Below, one piece after another: positions 10,852 to 20,623 of a stretch of 40,106 nucleotides of DNA. The notes under the pieces are model-generated. The model saw only the letters and a program-made list of their open reading frames with translations, made no database searches and had not been told where the DNA came from. The stretch comes from Paracoccaceae bacterium (lineage in GTDB: Bacteria > Pseudomonadota > Alphaproteobacteria > Rhodobacterales > Rhodobacteraceae): the NCBI GenBank assembly GCA_028749255.1, contig JAQTYE010000002.1:1-40106 (forward strand), in the 5' to 3' direction. Numbering within the stretch: the stretch's first letter is position 1; each line of letters begins with the position of its first letter. A program made the translations under genes and the position numbers.

Positions 10852-12281
10852 CCTTTGGCCCCTTGCCCGCGGGCATAGACATCTTCGTAGCGGATGATGT
10901 CATCTTCGCCCAGATAGCTGCCGGTTTGCACCTCGATCAGAACCATCGGCACTTTGCCGGGGTTCTCCATGCGATGCACGGCACCTAAAGGGATATAGAC
11001 AGATTGGTTTTCTGTCACCAGTTTGACGCTGTCATCAATGGTGACCCGGGCGGTCCCCTCGACAACAATCCAGTGTTCCGAACGATGGTGATGCGATTGC
11101 AGGCTCAGCGCCGCGCCGGGATGCACATAGATACGCTTGACCTGGAAACGATTGCCAACCACCAGGCTTTCGAACCAGCCCCAGGGCCGATGGTCCTTGG
11201 GGAATTGCGTGGCTTGCAGACGGCCCTTGGCCTTCAGCGCCTCGACTGCCTTTTTGACATCCTGCGCCCGGCTCATGTCGGCAACCAGCACCGCGTCATT
11301 CATCGCGATGGCCATCACGTTCTTCAACCCGATCCCGACCAGCTCGACCCCGGCACTGTCTGATCGCAGCAGACTGTCTTCGCAATCAATGGCACTGGCC
11401 GCGCCCGACAGACCGACACCATCCGCATCGCGCACGCCCTCGCTCCAGACCGCGTCCCAGCCGCCCAGATCGGACCATTTTCCCTCGAAGGGCACCACCG
11501 ACAGATTGTCGGCCCGCTCCATGATCGCATAATCCAACGAGATATCCGCAGCCTGCGCCCAGGGCGCGGGTGCCAGACGCAGAAAGCCCAAATCGGTCGC
11601 GGCCTCGGTCACTGCCGCCCGGACCGGCGTCAACAATTCCGGCGCATGCGCCTCGAACGCAGCAATCATGTCGGCGGCACGGAACAGGAAAATCCCGGCG
11701 TTCCACAGATAGGTGCCCGCCGCCAGCATCGCCTCGGCCCGGGTCTGATCGGGTTTCTCGACAAAGCGTGCCAGGTCGATCGGCGCCCCCGATCCGTCCG
11801 AAGGCGCAGTCAGTTCCAGATAGCCATAGCCGGTTTCGGCCCGCGTCGGGCGGATGCCGAAGGTCACCAGATTGCCTGCGGCCACCGCCGTCATGCCCTG
11901 CGCCACCGCCGCCTCGAACGCGGCCACATCGGGGATCACATGGTCCGAAGGTGCCACCAACAACACCGCCTGCGGATCGCGCGCCTGCAGATACAGCGCT
12001 GCCGCCAGCACCGCAGGCGCCGTGTTACGCCCTGCGGGTTCGATCAGCACGGCACCCGGGTCGATGCCCGCACCTGCCAGCTGCTCGGTCACAATAAAGC
12101 GAAAATCGGAATTGGTCAGCACGGTGGGCGGCGCGAACATCGCCCCCGACAGACGCCGCGCAGAGGCCTGAAACAGCGTTTCTTCGCCCGTCAGCTGCGC
12201 AAACTGTTTGGGATAGCTTTTGCGAGACAAGGGCCACAACCGCGTGCCCGAACCGCCACAAAGAATTGTCGGATAAATCAT
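10848..12281 (-). CDS. manC: mannose-1-phosphate guanylyltransferase/mannose-6-phosphate isomerase
   Basis: [80 protein letters not shown]. Confidence 0.96.
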   Translation of the reverse strand: MIYPTILCGGSGTRLWPLSRKSYPKQFAQLTGEETLFQASARRLSGAMFAPPTVLTNSDFRFIVTEQLAGAGIDPGAVLIEPAGRNTAPAVLAAALYLQARDPQAVLLVAPSDHVIPDVAAFEAAVAQGMTAVAAGNLVTFGIRPTRAETGYGYLELTAPSDGSGAPIDLARFVEKPDQTRAEAMLAAGTYLWNAGIFLFRAADMIAAFEAHAPELLTPVRAAVTEAATDLGFLRLAPAPWAQAADISLDYAIMERADNLSVVPFEGKWSDLGGWDAVWSEGVRDADGVGLSGAASAIDCEDSLLRSDSAGVELVGIGLKNVMAIAMNDAVLVADMSRAQDVKKAVEALKAKGRLQATQFPKDHRPWGWFESLVVGNRFQVKRIYVHPGAALSLQSHHHRSEHWIVVEGTARVTIDDSVKLVTENQSVYIPLGAVHRMENPGKVPMVLIEVQTGSYLGEDDIIRYEDVYARGQGAKG

Positions 12282-12357
12282 GTCACAAAGCCCCAATTCA
12301 TGAACCCACTTCCGCTATAAACGCACAAATGCTGCATTGCCGCAATTCTTGTTTCGG

Positions 12358-13770
12358 CTAGAGCGCCGCACGCACCAAGGTCAGCGCCGCATCCAGAAGC
12401 GCGGCAGCCTCAGCCGCCGTTTGCGCCTCGGTATAGACCCGAAACTCGGGGGCATTGCCCGAAGGGCGCAAATGAACGACCCGCCCATCCACCAGCATCA
12501 ACCGCAGCCCGTCGGTGCGATCACAGGCGGCCAAGGTGCCAATCGGCGCCAAAAATGCCGCGCAATCCGCTGCATTCCCATCCAGACGCGCCAGGAACGC
12601 GGCACTTCTTTCCGTCGGGATTTCAGTCAGCCGGTCAGAGGCCGTGAACCGCGCGGGCAGCCCGGCGGCCATTTCCGCAAGGCTCACCCCGGCAGCCCGC
12701 GCCGCGACCAATGGCGCCAGCATCGGTAAGAACGCATCGCGGGTCATCAAGGCCGCCAGCGGCCCCACCGGGCCCTGCGCCGCAAACCCCAGCAAGAATC
12801 CGCCGTTCGCCTCGAATCCCACCACCTTTGCATCGGGCTGTGCGCTCAGGGCGGCCTCCATCGCGGCGATCACGAAAGGCGATCCGATCTTCGTCAGATA
12901 CACCGCATCAAATGCGGGAATTTCCGACACCATCGAATTGGACGACACCGGCGTGCAAACGATCTGCGCACCCAGTGCCTGTGCCGCCAGCACCCCCAGC
13001 ACATCGCCCGGGACAACCTGCCCGGTGGCATCGGTCAGCATCGGACGGTCGGCATCACCATCGGTCGAGAGGATCGCATCCAGCTGATGGTCGACGCACC
13101 ACTGTGCCAACATTGATCGCGTCTGCACATCCACGGCCTCGGTATCAACCGGGATAAACGTGTCCGAAGGGGCCAGCAGGATCGGCGTGGCCCCCAGCGC
13201 GGCAAGCACCGCGACCAACAGATCGCGCGCGACCGAGGAATGCTGGTAAACGCCCAATCGCAGCCCGGCCAGGGCCTGCGCCCCGTAGGCATCCGCATAG
13301 CGTGCGACATAGGCTTGGGCGGCCTCGGGCCGCGCGCTCAGGCTGCCCTCCGGGCCATCGCCGGGCGCAGCGCCCGCCCCATAGGCCGCGCCGATTGCGA
13401 TTTCATCCTGCTTCGAAATCTCGCCGCTTGGCAGATAGAATTTCAACCCGTTGCGATCCGCGGGGATATGGCTGCCCGTGACCATGATCGCCGCCGCCCC
13501 CGCCGACATTGCCGCCAGCGCCAGCGCCGGGGTTGGCAATGCACCGCAATCCGTGACCGCAACCCCCGCACGCCGTGCCGCCGCAATCACATCGCCCGCG
13601 ATCCGCGGCGAAGACGGTCGCAAATCGGCCCCCACGAAAAGCCCGGTGCCAATCGGACAGGACGCAAGAAATGCCGTTGTATAAGCCTGCACCAGCTCTG
13701 GCGTCAGTTCCACCACAAGGCCGCGCAACCCGCTCGTGCCAAATTTTGGTGCCATTTCCCGTTTCTCCAT
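12358..13770 (-). CDS. manB: phosphomannomutase/phosphohexomutase
   Basis: KFGTSGLRGLV, active-site-like TGSHIPADRNGLKFY, STDGDADRPML, RPSGNAPEFRVY. Confidence 0.92.
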   Translation of the reverse strand: MEKREMAPKFGTSGLRGLVVELTPELVQAYTTAFLASCPIGTGLFVGADLRPSSPRIAGDVIAAARRAGVAVTDCGALPTPALALAAMSAGAAAIMVTGSHIPADRNGLKFYLPSGEISKQDEIAIGAAYGAGAAPGDGPEGSLSARPEAAQAYVARYADAYGAQALAGLRLGVYQHSSVARDLLVAVLAALGATPILLAPSDTFIPVDTEAVDVQTRSMLAQWCVDHQLDAILSTDGDADRPMLTDATGQVVPGDVLGVLAAQALGAQIVCTPVSSNSMVSEIPAFDAVYLTKIGSPFVIAAMEAALSAQPDAKVVGFEANGGFLLGFAAQGPVGPLAALMTRDAFLPMLAPLVAARAAGVSLAEMAAGLPARFTASDRLTEIPTERSAAFLARLDGNAADCAAFLAPIGTLAACDRTDGLRLMLVDGRVVHLRPSGNAPEFRVYTEAQTAAEAAALLDAALTLVRAAL

Positions 13771-13951
13771 CCGTTTACGCCACGATCACAACCCATGATT
13801 GCAAACACATTACCCGGCGTCTGTTACAGCAGCCCTACAAGAATGGCTTTTCCACAGTGGTCAAGAAGAATGGTGCCCACAGTTGGCGCGCCTGCGCCAG
13901 AGATGCGCACGGATTGTGCGTTGTCATTCAAGCGCCGAGTTTTTACCCTGA

Positions 13952-15722
13952 ATGGTCATCGCTGCCGCCAAGGAAAATCCCATCGAAGATCTGAACATCC
14001 CTGATCGTCCAGGCCAAGCACCGGTTCACGAGGATATGCTCGTCCACCTCGTCTATGAGACGGCGCTGGACAATAGCCTGTGGCCGGAAATGATCGTGCG
14101 CATCATGGATCAGATCGACCAGTTGGAGCGCACCCCCGAAAACCCGCAGGTGCAGGCACGGATCGACCGGATAAACACACATTTCAAACGTGCCTACGCG
14201 ATTTCCGAAAAGATGCTGGCGCTGCAGGAACGCGACGCCGGCAAGGCCCAGGTGCTTGCCGGTCTGGCCTTCGAGGTGGCGCTGTTTGATCGCTCCGGCG
14301 GACCGATTTTCGAAAGCAAAGCCGCCCCCACCGACCCGCCCGGGCAGCTTGCACTGACCAAAGGTCAGCCCCCCCCCACTGCAATTGCCCGCCGGATTTT
14401 CGCAAAAATGCACCGCGGGGCAGCAGTCCGGCGAAATGCAGATCTGGGCCGAAAATGACGCCGCGGGCACGGTTTATGTGCTGTTGCCGAAAGAACTGGC
14501 GTTGGCTTACCGCTTTCCTGCCCGTGCCGAGACGGTTTTGCTGTCCTATCGAATCGAGGACACGGCCGCAGTCGATCATTTCGCGCACCGCCACCGGCTG
14601 AGCCCCGCGCACGGCCGCTTCCTCAAGGCATTTGTCACCGAGCCGGATCTGCGGACCGCCGCCACGTCGCTCGGGTTGACCTATGAAACCGCGCGCCGCT
14701 ACCTCAAGACGATTTTCGCCGAAACCGGAATCCGGTCGCAGGCCGCACTGATCCGCGCGCTGTGGAACGATCCGTCGGCCTTGTTGCCCGCGTCGGTGCT
14801 GGCCTCCAAAGACACCCTGCCTGTGCGCCGATTGATGACATTGCCCGACGGGCGCCAGCTGGAGTATTTCTCGCTGGGGCCAGAAGACGGTTATCCGGTT
14901 TTCTTCATGGATGCGCTGGCGGGGAACTCCATCGACACGCTGGGCCACCCCGAGCGGTATCGGCGGCACCTGACCGACCTGGGCCTGCGCCTGATCACAC
15001 CATGTCGGCCCGGGGGGGTTCGTTCCAGCTATCGGGCGCTGTCCTCTCTGCGCGACTATGCCGCCGATATCGCGGCGCTTTGCGCCCATCTGAAGCTGCA
15101 GAAAATCTCTTTGTTATCTTATTCTTACGGATCGAATGCGGCGCTCGGGATCGCGCATGAACTGCCCGATCTGGTCGAGCGGCTGACGATGTCCTCCGTC
15201 TCTTACACCGCCTACGCAGCGCAGAATCTGCGCGACATGGACATGTTCTTTCAGATCACAAATGTCGTTGGGCGGCGCTGGCCGAACCTGTTGAACCTGC
15301 TGATCCCGTTTTTGGCGCGCTCGGTCGTTCAGAATGTGGATACTTTTGCCAACCGGATGCTGAGCCGCGCAGTGTGCGACCATGAGCGGGCAATCTTGCA
15401 AAGCCCGCTGGTGCGCGAACGTGCGGCCGCGATGGTGGCCGAGCGCACCGCGGGAGGCATGGAAGGCGTGATCGAGGAATTCCGCATCAACGCCCAGCCC
15501 TACGATTTCAACGTCGCCGACATTGCGGTGCCGATGACCCTGTTTCACGGCGATTGCGATGTGAACAACCCGCTGGCCGGGGCCGAGCTGCTGGCCCGGC
15601 ATGCCCCGAACGCCACGCTGCACGTCCTGCGGGGGATGGGCCATCATCATCTGTTCGTCGAATGGGATTGGATCCTGGCCGCCGCAATGGGCCGGAACGT
15701 CACGATCCCGGGCACCGCATAA
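13952..15722 (+). pseudogene. Frameshifted regulator: N-terminal regulatory region, HTH, C-terminal alpha/beta hydrolase
   Basis: ORF 13952..14458 (MVIAAAKENPIEDLN...) and ORF 14385..15722 (HTH-like AATSLGLTYETARRYLKTIFAETGIRSQAALIRAL, then hydrolase with LSYSYGSNAALGIA and HGDCDVNNP) overlap in different frames. Removing one C from the C9 run near 14369-14377 joins them as ...LTKGQPPPLQLPAGFSQK... Could be a phase-variable gene, a true pseudogene or an assembly error. Confidence 0.75.
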
Positions 15723-15753
15723 CCTGGCAGCCGCGCCCGCGCATGACAAAACT

Positions 15754-15785
15754 GACGGGGCCTACCACCTGCGGCAGGCCCCGTC
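15754..15785 (-). terminator. Rho-independent terminator between convergent genes
   Basis: GACGGGGCCT-N12-AGGCCCCGTC perfect 10-bp stem, followed by AGTTTTG on the minus strand. Confidence 0.75.
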
Positions 15786-15797
15786 GCAGTGATCGTT

Positions 15798-17168
15798 TTA
15801 GCCAAAGACCGCCGTCAGCGCGCCATCGACGGCCTCGGTGATCTCGTCAATGTCGTCGGCCGTTGCGATCAGGGCGGGGCTGAAGCACAGCGTGTTGTTG
15901 AAGCCCACCAACGAACGGTTGGTCACCCCGATCATCACGCCGCGTTTCGCGCATTCGGCGACCACGCGTTGCGCATCCGCTTCGGCCACCGGCTCTTTGC
16001 TGCTGCGGTCGGTCACCAGTTCCGCGCCCACAAAAAGACCCGCGCCACGCACATCGCCGATGATCGCGTGTTTCTCCATCAGCGCCCCAAGATTGGCCAT
16101 GATCCGCGCGCCCATCGCCTTGGTATTTCCCAGCAGATCCTCTTCTTCGATGATCAGCATGTTTTCCAACGCGGCCGCCGGACCGGCGGTGCAGCCGCCG
16201 AAGGTCGAGATGTCGCGGAAATAGCTCAGGCGATCCGAGGCGTCCTTGAACTTCTCGAACACGGCCTCGGTGGTGACGGTGCACGAAATCGCGGCATACC
16301 CCGAGGCCACGCCCTTGGCCATGGTCACGAAATCGGGCTTGATGCCGTAGTTCTGATAGCCAAACCACTCGCCAGTGCGGCCCATGCCACAGACCACTTC
16401 GTCGATGTGCAGCAAGATGTCATACTTGCGGCAGATTTCCTGCACGCGATCCCAATAGCCCGCAGGCGGCACGATGACGCCACCGCCTGCCGTGACCGGC
16501 TCCAGGCACAGCAGACCCACGGTGTCCGGGCCTTCGCGCAAGATCACCTCTTCAATCGCATCCGCCGCGCGACGGCCGTAATCCTCGACATCCCATTGCG
16601 CACGATACTCCAGGCAATGCGGCACCGAAACAAACCCGTCCGGGTAGGGACCATATTGCATCGCGCGCTCGGCCTGACCGCAGGCCGCCAGCGTGCCGAT
16701 GGTCGCGCCGTGATAATCGCGTTCGCGATACAGGATTTTCCACTTGCGCCCGTCATGCAGCCGCGCCGACATCTGGCGCACCATCTTGAACACCTTCTCG
16801 TTCGCTTCCGAACCAGAGTTGGCGTAATAGACCCGGCTCATGCCCGGCATCTTTTCAAGCAGCCGCTCGGAGAACAGCGCCGCGGGGATCGAACCAACGC
16901 TTTGTGCGAAATAGGGCAGCTCGATCAACTGGTCGCGCACGGCATTGGCGATGCGTTCACGACCATAGCCGACGTTTACCGTCCAGACCCCGCCCGAAAC
17001 AGCGTCCAGAAACTCAGTCCCGTTCTGGTCCCAGACCCGCATGCCCTGGCCTTTGACGATGATCCGGGGATCGTTGGTTTCCAGCGCCTTGTGCTGCAGC
17101 AGATGGTGCCAGATATGCGCGCGGTCGGCTTCGGTAACGTGACGCATATCATTCGACATTGCGGTCAT
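15798..17168 (-). CDS. tpa: class III aminotransferase, taurine--pyruvate aminotransferase-like
   Basis: MTAMSNDMRHVTEADRAHIWHHLLQHKALE, YYANSGSEANEKVFKMVRQ, YHGATIGTLAACGQ, HIDEVVCGMGRTGEWFGYQ, MAKGVASGYAAIS. AGGAG SD with a 7-C spacer before ATG at 17168. Confidence 0.82.
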   Translation of the reverse strand: MTAMSNDMRHVTEADRAHIWHHLLQHKALETNDPRIIVKGQGMRVWDQNGTEFLDAVSGGVWTVNVGYGRERIANAVRDQLIELPYFAQSVGSIPAALFSERLLEKMPGMSRVYYANSGSEANEKVFKMVRQMSARLHDGRKWKILYRERDYHGATIGTLAACGQAERAMQYGPYPDGFVSVPHCLEYRAQWDVEDYGRRAADAIEEVILREGPDTVGLLCLEPVTAGGGVIVPPAGYWDRVQEICRKYDILLHIDEVVCGMGRTGEWFGYQNYGIKPDFVTMAKGVASGYAAISCTVTTEAVFEKFKDASDRLSYFRDISTFGGCTAGPAAALENMLIIEEEDLLGNTKAMGARIMANLGALMEKHAIIGDVRGAGLFVGAELVTDRSSKEPVAEADAQRVVAECAKRGVMIGVTNRSLVGFNNTLCFSPALIATADDIDEITEAVDGALTAVFG

Positions 17169-17319
17169 GGGGGGGCTCCTGTTGGCTATTTTTCCCGCCA
17201 ATTGAGCGCCTCTTGGCGGGCTCAAACAATCCTTTTTATGCATTTTGCAACCTATTGTTTTCAGGCGTGTAATCTTGCAGTGTTCACTCAACGCAAACAC
17301 CCAAACGGAGGCGCGGCGC

Positions 17320-17868
17320 ATGGAGGTGGATATCGGCGGGCGGCTGCGCGCGTTGCGGGGCGAACGCAACCTGTCGCAACGCGAGTTGGCGCGGCGCGTG
17401 GGCCTGCCCAATTCGACGATTTCGTTGATTGAATCGGGGCGCACCAACCCGACGATCGGCGCGCTCAAGCGCATCCTTGACGGGCTGCCGATCGGGCTGG
17501 CCGAGTTCTTTGCCTATGAACCACAGACGCCACGGCGCTTTTTCTTCGAGGCATCCGAGCTGAAAGAAATCGGAAAGGGGCGGATCTCGTATCGTCAGAT
17601 TGGGGCGGGCGGTGTCGGGCGGGCGTTGCAGATGCTGGATGAAACCTACGCACCCGGGGCCGATACCGGGCGCACGCCACTGAGCCATTCCGGCGAGGAA
17701 GTGGGCCTTGTGCTGTCCGGGCGCCTGGAGGTCACGGTGGACGGGCAGCGCAAGATCCTTGGCCCCGGCGATGCCTATGCCTTCGAAAGCCATCTGCCAC
17801 ACCGCTTCCGTGCGCGCGGCGAAACGCCCTGCCGGGTCGTCAGCGCCTGCACGCCCCCCAGTTTCTGA
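17320..17868 (+). CDS. XRE-family regulator with cupin domain (PuuR-like)
   Basis: HTH: RLRALRGERNLSQRELARRVGLPNSTISLIESGRTNPTIGALKRIL; cupin: SGEEVGLVLSGRLEVTVDGQRKILGPGDAYAFESHLPHRF. Confidence 0.92.
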   Translation: MEVDIGGRLRALRGERNLSQRELARRVGLPNSTISLIESGRTNPTIGALKRILDGLPIGLAEFFAYEPQTPRRFFFEASELKEIGKGRISYRQIGAGGVGRALQMLDETYAPGADTGRTPLSHSGEEVGLVLSGRLEVTVDGQRKILGPGDAYAFESHLPHRFRARGETPCRVVSACTPPSF

Positions 17869-17917
17869 CCGGGCCGAACAACCCCGAGTGCCAGCTCGGG
17901 CAGATCTTGTCAGCAGC

Positions 17918-18115
17918 TCAGAAACGCCGCGCGTCGAACGCCGCACGCGAGATTTCCGGCGAACGCCGCGCCACAATCGCAGCCATCAGCTCCGCCGTAC
18001 CCGCCGATTGCGTCAGGCCAAGATGGCCATGCCCAAAGGCATAGATCACCCGGTCCGATTTGGGCGACCTGCCGATGACCGGCAGACTGTCGGGCAGCGA
18101 GGGAGCGCAAGACAA
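17918..18115 (-). pseudogene. C-terminal remnant of a DadA-type D-amino-acid dehydrogenase (FAD oxidoreductase)
   Basis: PSLPDSLPVIGRSPKSDRVIYAFGHGHLGLTQSAGTAELMAAIVARRSPEI...F matches the C-terminal signature of DadA-like proteins; the upstream catalytic part is missing. Confidence 0.8.
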
Positions 18116-18199
18116 GTTGGCTTGTTCGGAGTGTCGCCTGCCACAGGAAGCTTAGTGGCAAAAAAGGAATACTATCGTGGCATTCCATAATCGGGAAAT

Positions 18200-18276
18200 T
18201 GGTCGGAGCGAGAGGATTCGAACCTCCGACCCCCTGCTCCCGAAGCAGGTGCGCTACCAGGCTGCGCTACGCTCCG
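18200..18276 (-). tRNA. tRNA-Pro (anticodon CGG)
   Basis: CGGAGCGTAGCGCAGCCTGGTAGCGCACCTGCTTCGGGAGCAGGGGGTCGGAGGTTCGAATCCTCTCGCTCCGACCA folds as a cloverleaf; anticodon loop TTCGGGA; CCA encoded. Confidence 0.97.
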
Positions 18277-18321
18277 ACCGTGAGCGCGGAGTTACCGAGT
18301 CACTGCGGCATTTGCAAGGGG

Positions 18322-19308
18322 TTATCTGTATTTTCCGTCACGCGAACGCGCGCTCAGGTTCAACGTGCGTTGCAACAGCGACGACCGCGGCGTGGTGGCC
18401 ATCTCGATCCGGCCACGGGTGCGCAGAACCGGAGTATTTTGCGACACATCCGTCCGGCTTTCGCGAAACACGATATACAGCCCCGAGACGATCACCAACG
18501 CGGCGCCCAGAACGGTCGGCGCGTCAAGCTTTTCGCCAAACAGCACCCAACCGTAAAACACCGCCCAAAGGATCTGCGAATATTGCATCGGCGCGATGAT
18601 CGCGGCCTCGCCCGCACGATAGGCCAGGATCATCAGGAAGGATGCGATCAGCCCGAAACCCGCGACCACACTCAGCAGGCCCAGATCGACGAGTTGCAGC
18701 GGCTGCCACACGAAAGGCAACACGGCCCCCATCGCCAGAAAGTTGCCCAGAAGCGGTGCCAGCAGCAGCACGACCGACCGCTCTTTGTGGCCGATCTTAC
18801 GCACCGCGACGCCAGCGAAGGCCCCCGATGCCGCCGAAGCCAGCGCAGCCAGATGCCCAAGCCCCAGCGCAGCCTGCCCCGGGCGCACCACGATCAACAC
18901 CCCGACCAAACCCAGGAAGACCGCGGCCCAGCGATGCAGACCGACCTTTTCGCCCAGAACCGGGATCGCCATGATGGTGATGAATAACGGTGTCGCAAAC
19001 AGGATCGGATAGACCTGCGCCAAGGGCAGCTCGACAAAGGCAAAGAACGCCAGAACGCCGCTGGCGACCGTGGCGGTCGAGCGCGCAATGACCCACCACG
19101 GATGCACCGGACGCAGGCTGCCTTCGTGGTGATCGTTCAACAAGAACAGGGACAGCACCGGAAAGCTGAGCAGCGAGGCGAAGAATACGATCTGCACGGG
19201 CGAGTAGGTCTCGCCCAGCCCTTTGATGATGGCATCATGCGAGGCATAGATCGCCATTGCCAGAAGCGCATAGATCGCGCCTTTGATGTTCGAATTCGCA
19301 TGCGACAT
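18322..19308 (-). CDS. EamA/DMT-family transporter
   Basis: KGAIYALLAMAIYASHDAIIKGLGETYSPVQIVFFASLLSFP and repeated TM segments; start near MSHANSN at 19308. Confidence 0.88.
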   Translation of the reverse strand: MSHANSNIKGAIYALLAMAIYASHDAIIKGLGETYSPVQIVFFASLLSFPVLSLFLLNDHHEGSLRPVHPWWVIARSTATVASGVLAFFAFVELPLAQVYPILFATPLFITIMAIPVLGEKVGLHRWAAVFLGLVGVLIVVRPGQAALGLGHLAALASAASGAFAGVAVRKIGHKERSVVLLLAPLLGNFLAMGAVLPFVWQPLQLVDLGLLSVVAGFGLIASFLMILAYRAGEAAIIAPMQYSQILWAVFYGWVLFGEKLDAPTVLGAALVIVSGLYIVFRESRTDVSQNTPVLRTRGRIEMATTPRSSLLQRTLNLSARSRDGKYR

Positions 19309-19366
19309 ATGTGCCTCCGTCATCGCGCAGCTAACCGCATCATCGGGGCGCCCCGCAAGCCCAAAG

Positions 19367-19395
19367 AAAACGGCGCGGGGAAACCCCACGCCGTT
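19367..19395 (-). terminator. Rho-independent terminator downstream of leuB
   Basis: AACGGCGCGGGG-AAA-CCCCACGCCGTT hairpin with TTTTC following on the minus strand. Confidence 0.75.
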
Positions 19396-19443
19396 TCAAA
19401 GAGTTGCACAAGCCTTGTGCCCGATCTGCGCACGTCGTGCAGA

Positions 19444-20550
19444 TCAGAGGCTCGCGTCGAGCGCCGCGATGATCTTGTCGCCCATTTCCGAAGTCGAGAC
19501 CGGAGTGCCGCCATCGGGGCCCATCAGATCGGCAGTGCGCACGCCATCGGCCAGCACCTTTTCAATCGCCTGCTCCAGACGCGTCGCCTCGTCGCCCTGA
19601 TCAAAGCTGTAGCGCAGCGCCATTGCAAAGCTGAGAATGCAGGCAATCGGGTTCGCCTTGCCTTGGCCCGCGATATCGGGGGCCGAGCCATGCACGGGTT
19701 CATACATCGCCTTCGGGCGGCCATTGGCCATCGGCGCGCCAAGCGAGGCCGAGGGCAACATGCCCAGGCTGCCGGTCAGCATCGCGGCGCAATCCGACAG
19801 GATATCGCCGAACAGGTTGTCGGTGACGATCACGTCGAACTGCTTGGGCCAGCGCACCAGCTGCATCGCGCCGTTATCGGCATACATATGCGACAGCTCG
19901 ACCTCGGGATATTCCTCATCGTGCACTTTCTGCACGACTTCGCGCCACAGAATGCCCGATTCCATGACGTTGGCCTTCTCCATCGAGCAGACCTTGTTGT
20001 TGCGGCGTTTCGCCAGCTCGAACGCCGCGCGCGCGACGCGAACAATCTCGCTTTCGGTGTAGCGCTGGGTGTTGATGCCGACGCGCTCGTTGCCTTCGTT
20101 GAAGATGCCGCGCGGTTCACCGAAGTAAACGCCCGAGGTCAGTTCGCGCACGATCATGATGTCGAGCCCGGCCACCACGTCTTTTTTCAGCGACGAGAAA
20201 TCAGCCAGCGCATCAAAGCATTGCGCCGGGCGCAGGTTGGCGAACAGATCCATTTCCTTGCGCAGACGCAGCAGGCCACGCTCGGGCTTCACCGAGAAGT
20301 CCAGAACGTCATATTTCGGCCCGCCCACGGCGCCCAGCAGCACCGCGTCGGCGGCCTGTGCCTTGGCCATGGTTTCGTCAGCCAGCGGCACGCCGTGCAC
20401 GTCATAGGCCGCACCGCCCACCAGGTCTTCGCTGACGTCAAAAACCAGCCCGCGCTTGTCGCCAAACCAGCTGATGATTTTCGTCACCTCGGCCATGACT
20501 TCGGGGCCGATGCCGTCGCCGGGAAGAATAAGGATTGAGGGGTTGGCCAT
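19444..20550 (-). CDS. leuB: 3-isopropylmalate dehydrogenase
   Basis: [64 protein letters not shown]. Confidence 0.97.
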   Translation of the reverse strand: MANPSILILPGDGIGPEVMAEVTKIISWFGDKRGLVFDVSEDLVGGAAYDVHGVPLADETMAKAQAADAVLLGAVGGPKYDVLDFSVKPERGLLRLRKEMDLFANLRPAQCFDALADFSSLKKDVVAGLDIMIVRELTSGVYFGEPRGIFNEGNERVGINTQRYTESEIVRVARAAFELAKRRNNKVCSMEKANVMESGILWREVVQKVHDEEYPEVELSHMYADNGAMQLVRWPKQFDVIVTDNLFGDILSDCAAMLTGSLGMLPSASLGAPMANGRPKAMYEPVHGSAPDIAGQGKANPIACILSFAMALRYSFDQGDEATRLEQAIEKVLADGVRTADLMGPDGGTPVSTSEMGDKIIAALDASL

Positions 20551-20623
20551 GCGATTTCTCCAACGGAATATGGGTTGAGACGGGCCTATCCAATGGGGGC
20601 CGCAGGGTCAAGCACGGGCGCGC

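Noticed and set aside
15789-17432. 547-aa plus-strand ORF
   Set aside because: Antisense to the class III aminotransferase; no recognisable motifs.
19102-20538. 478-aa plus-strand ORF
   Set aside because: Antisense to leuB and part of the EamA gene; shadow ORF composition.
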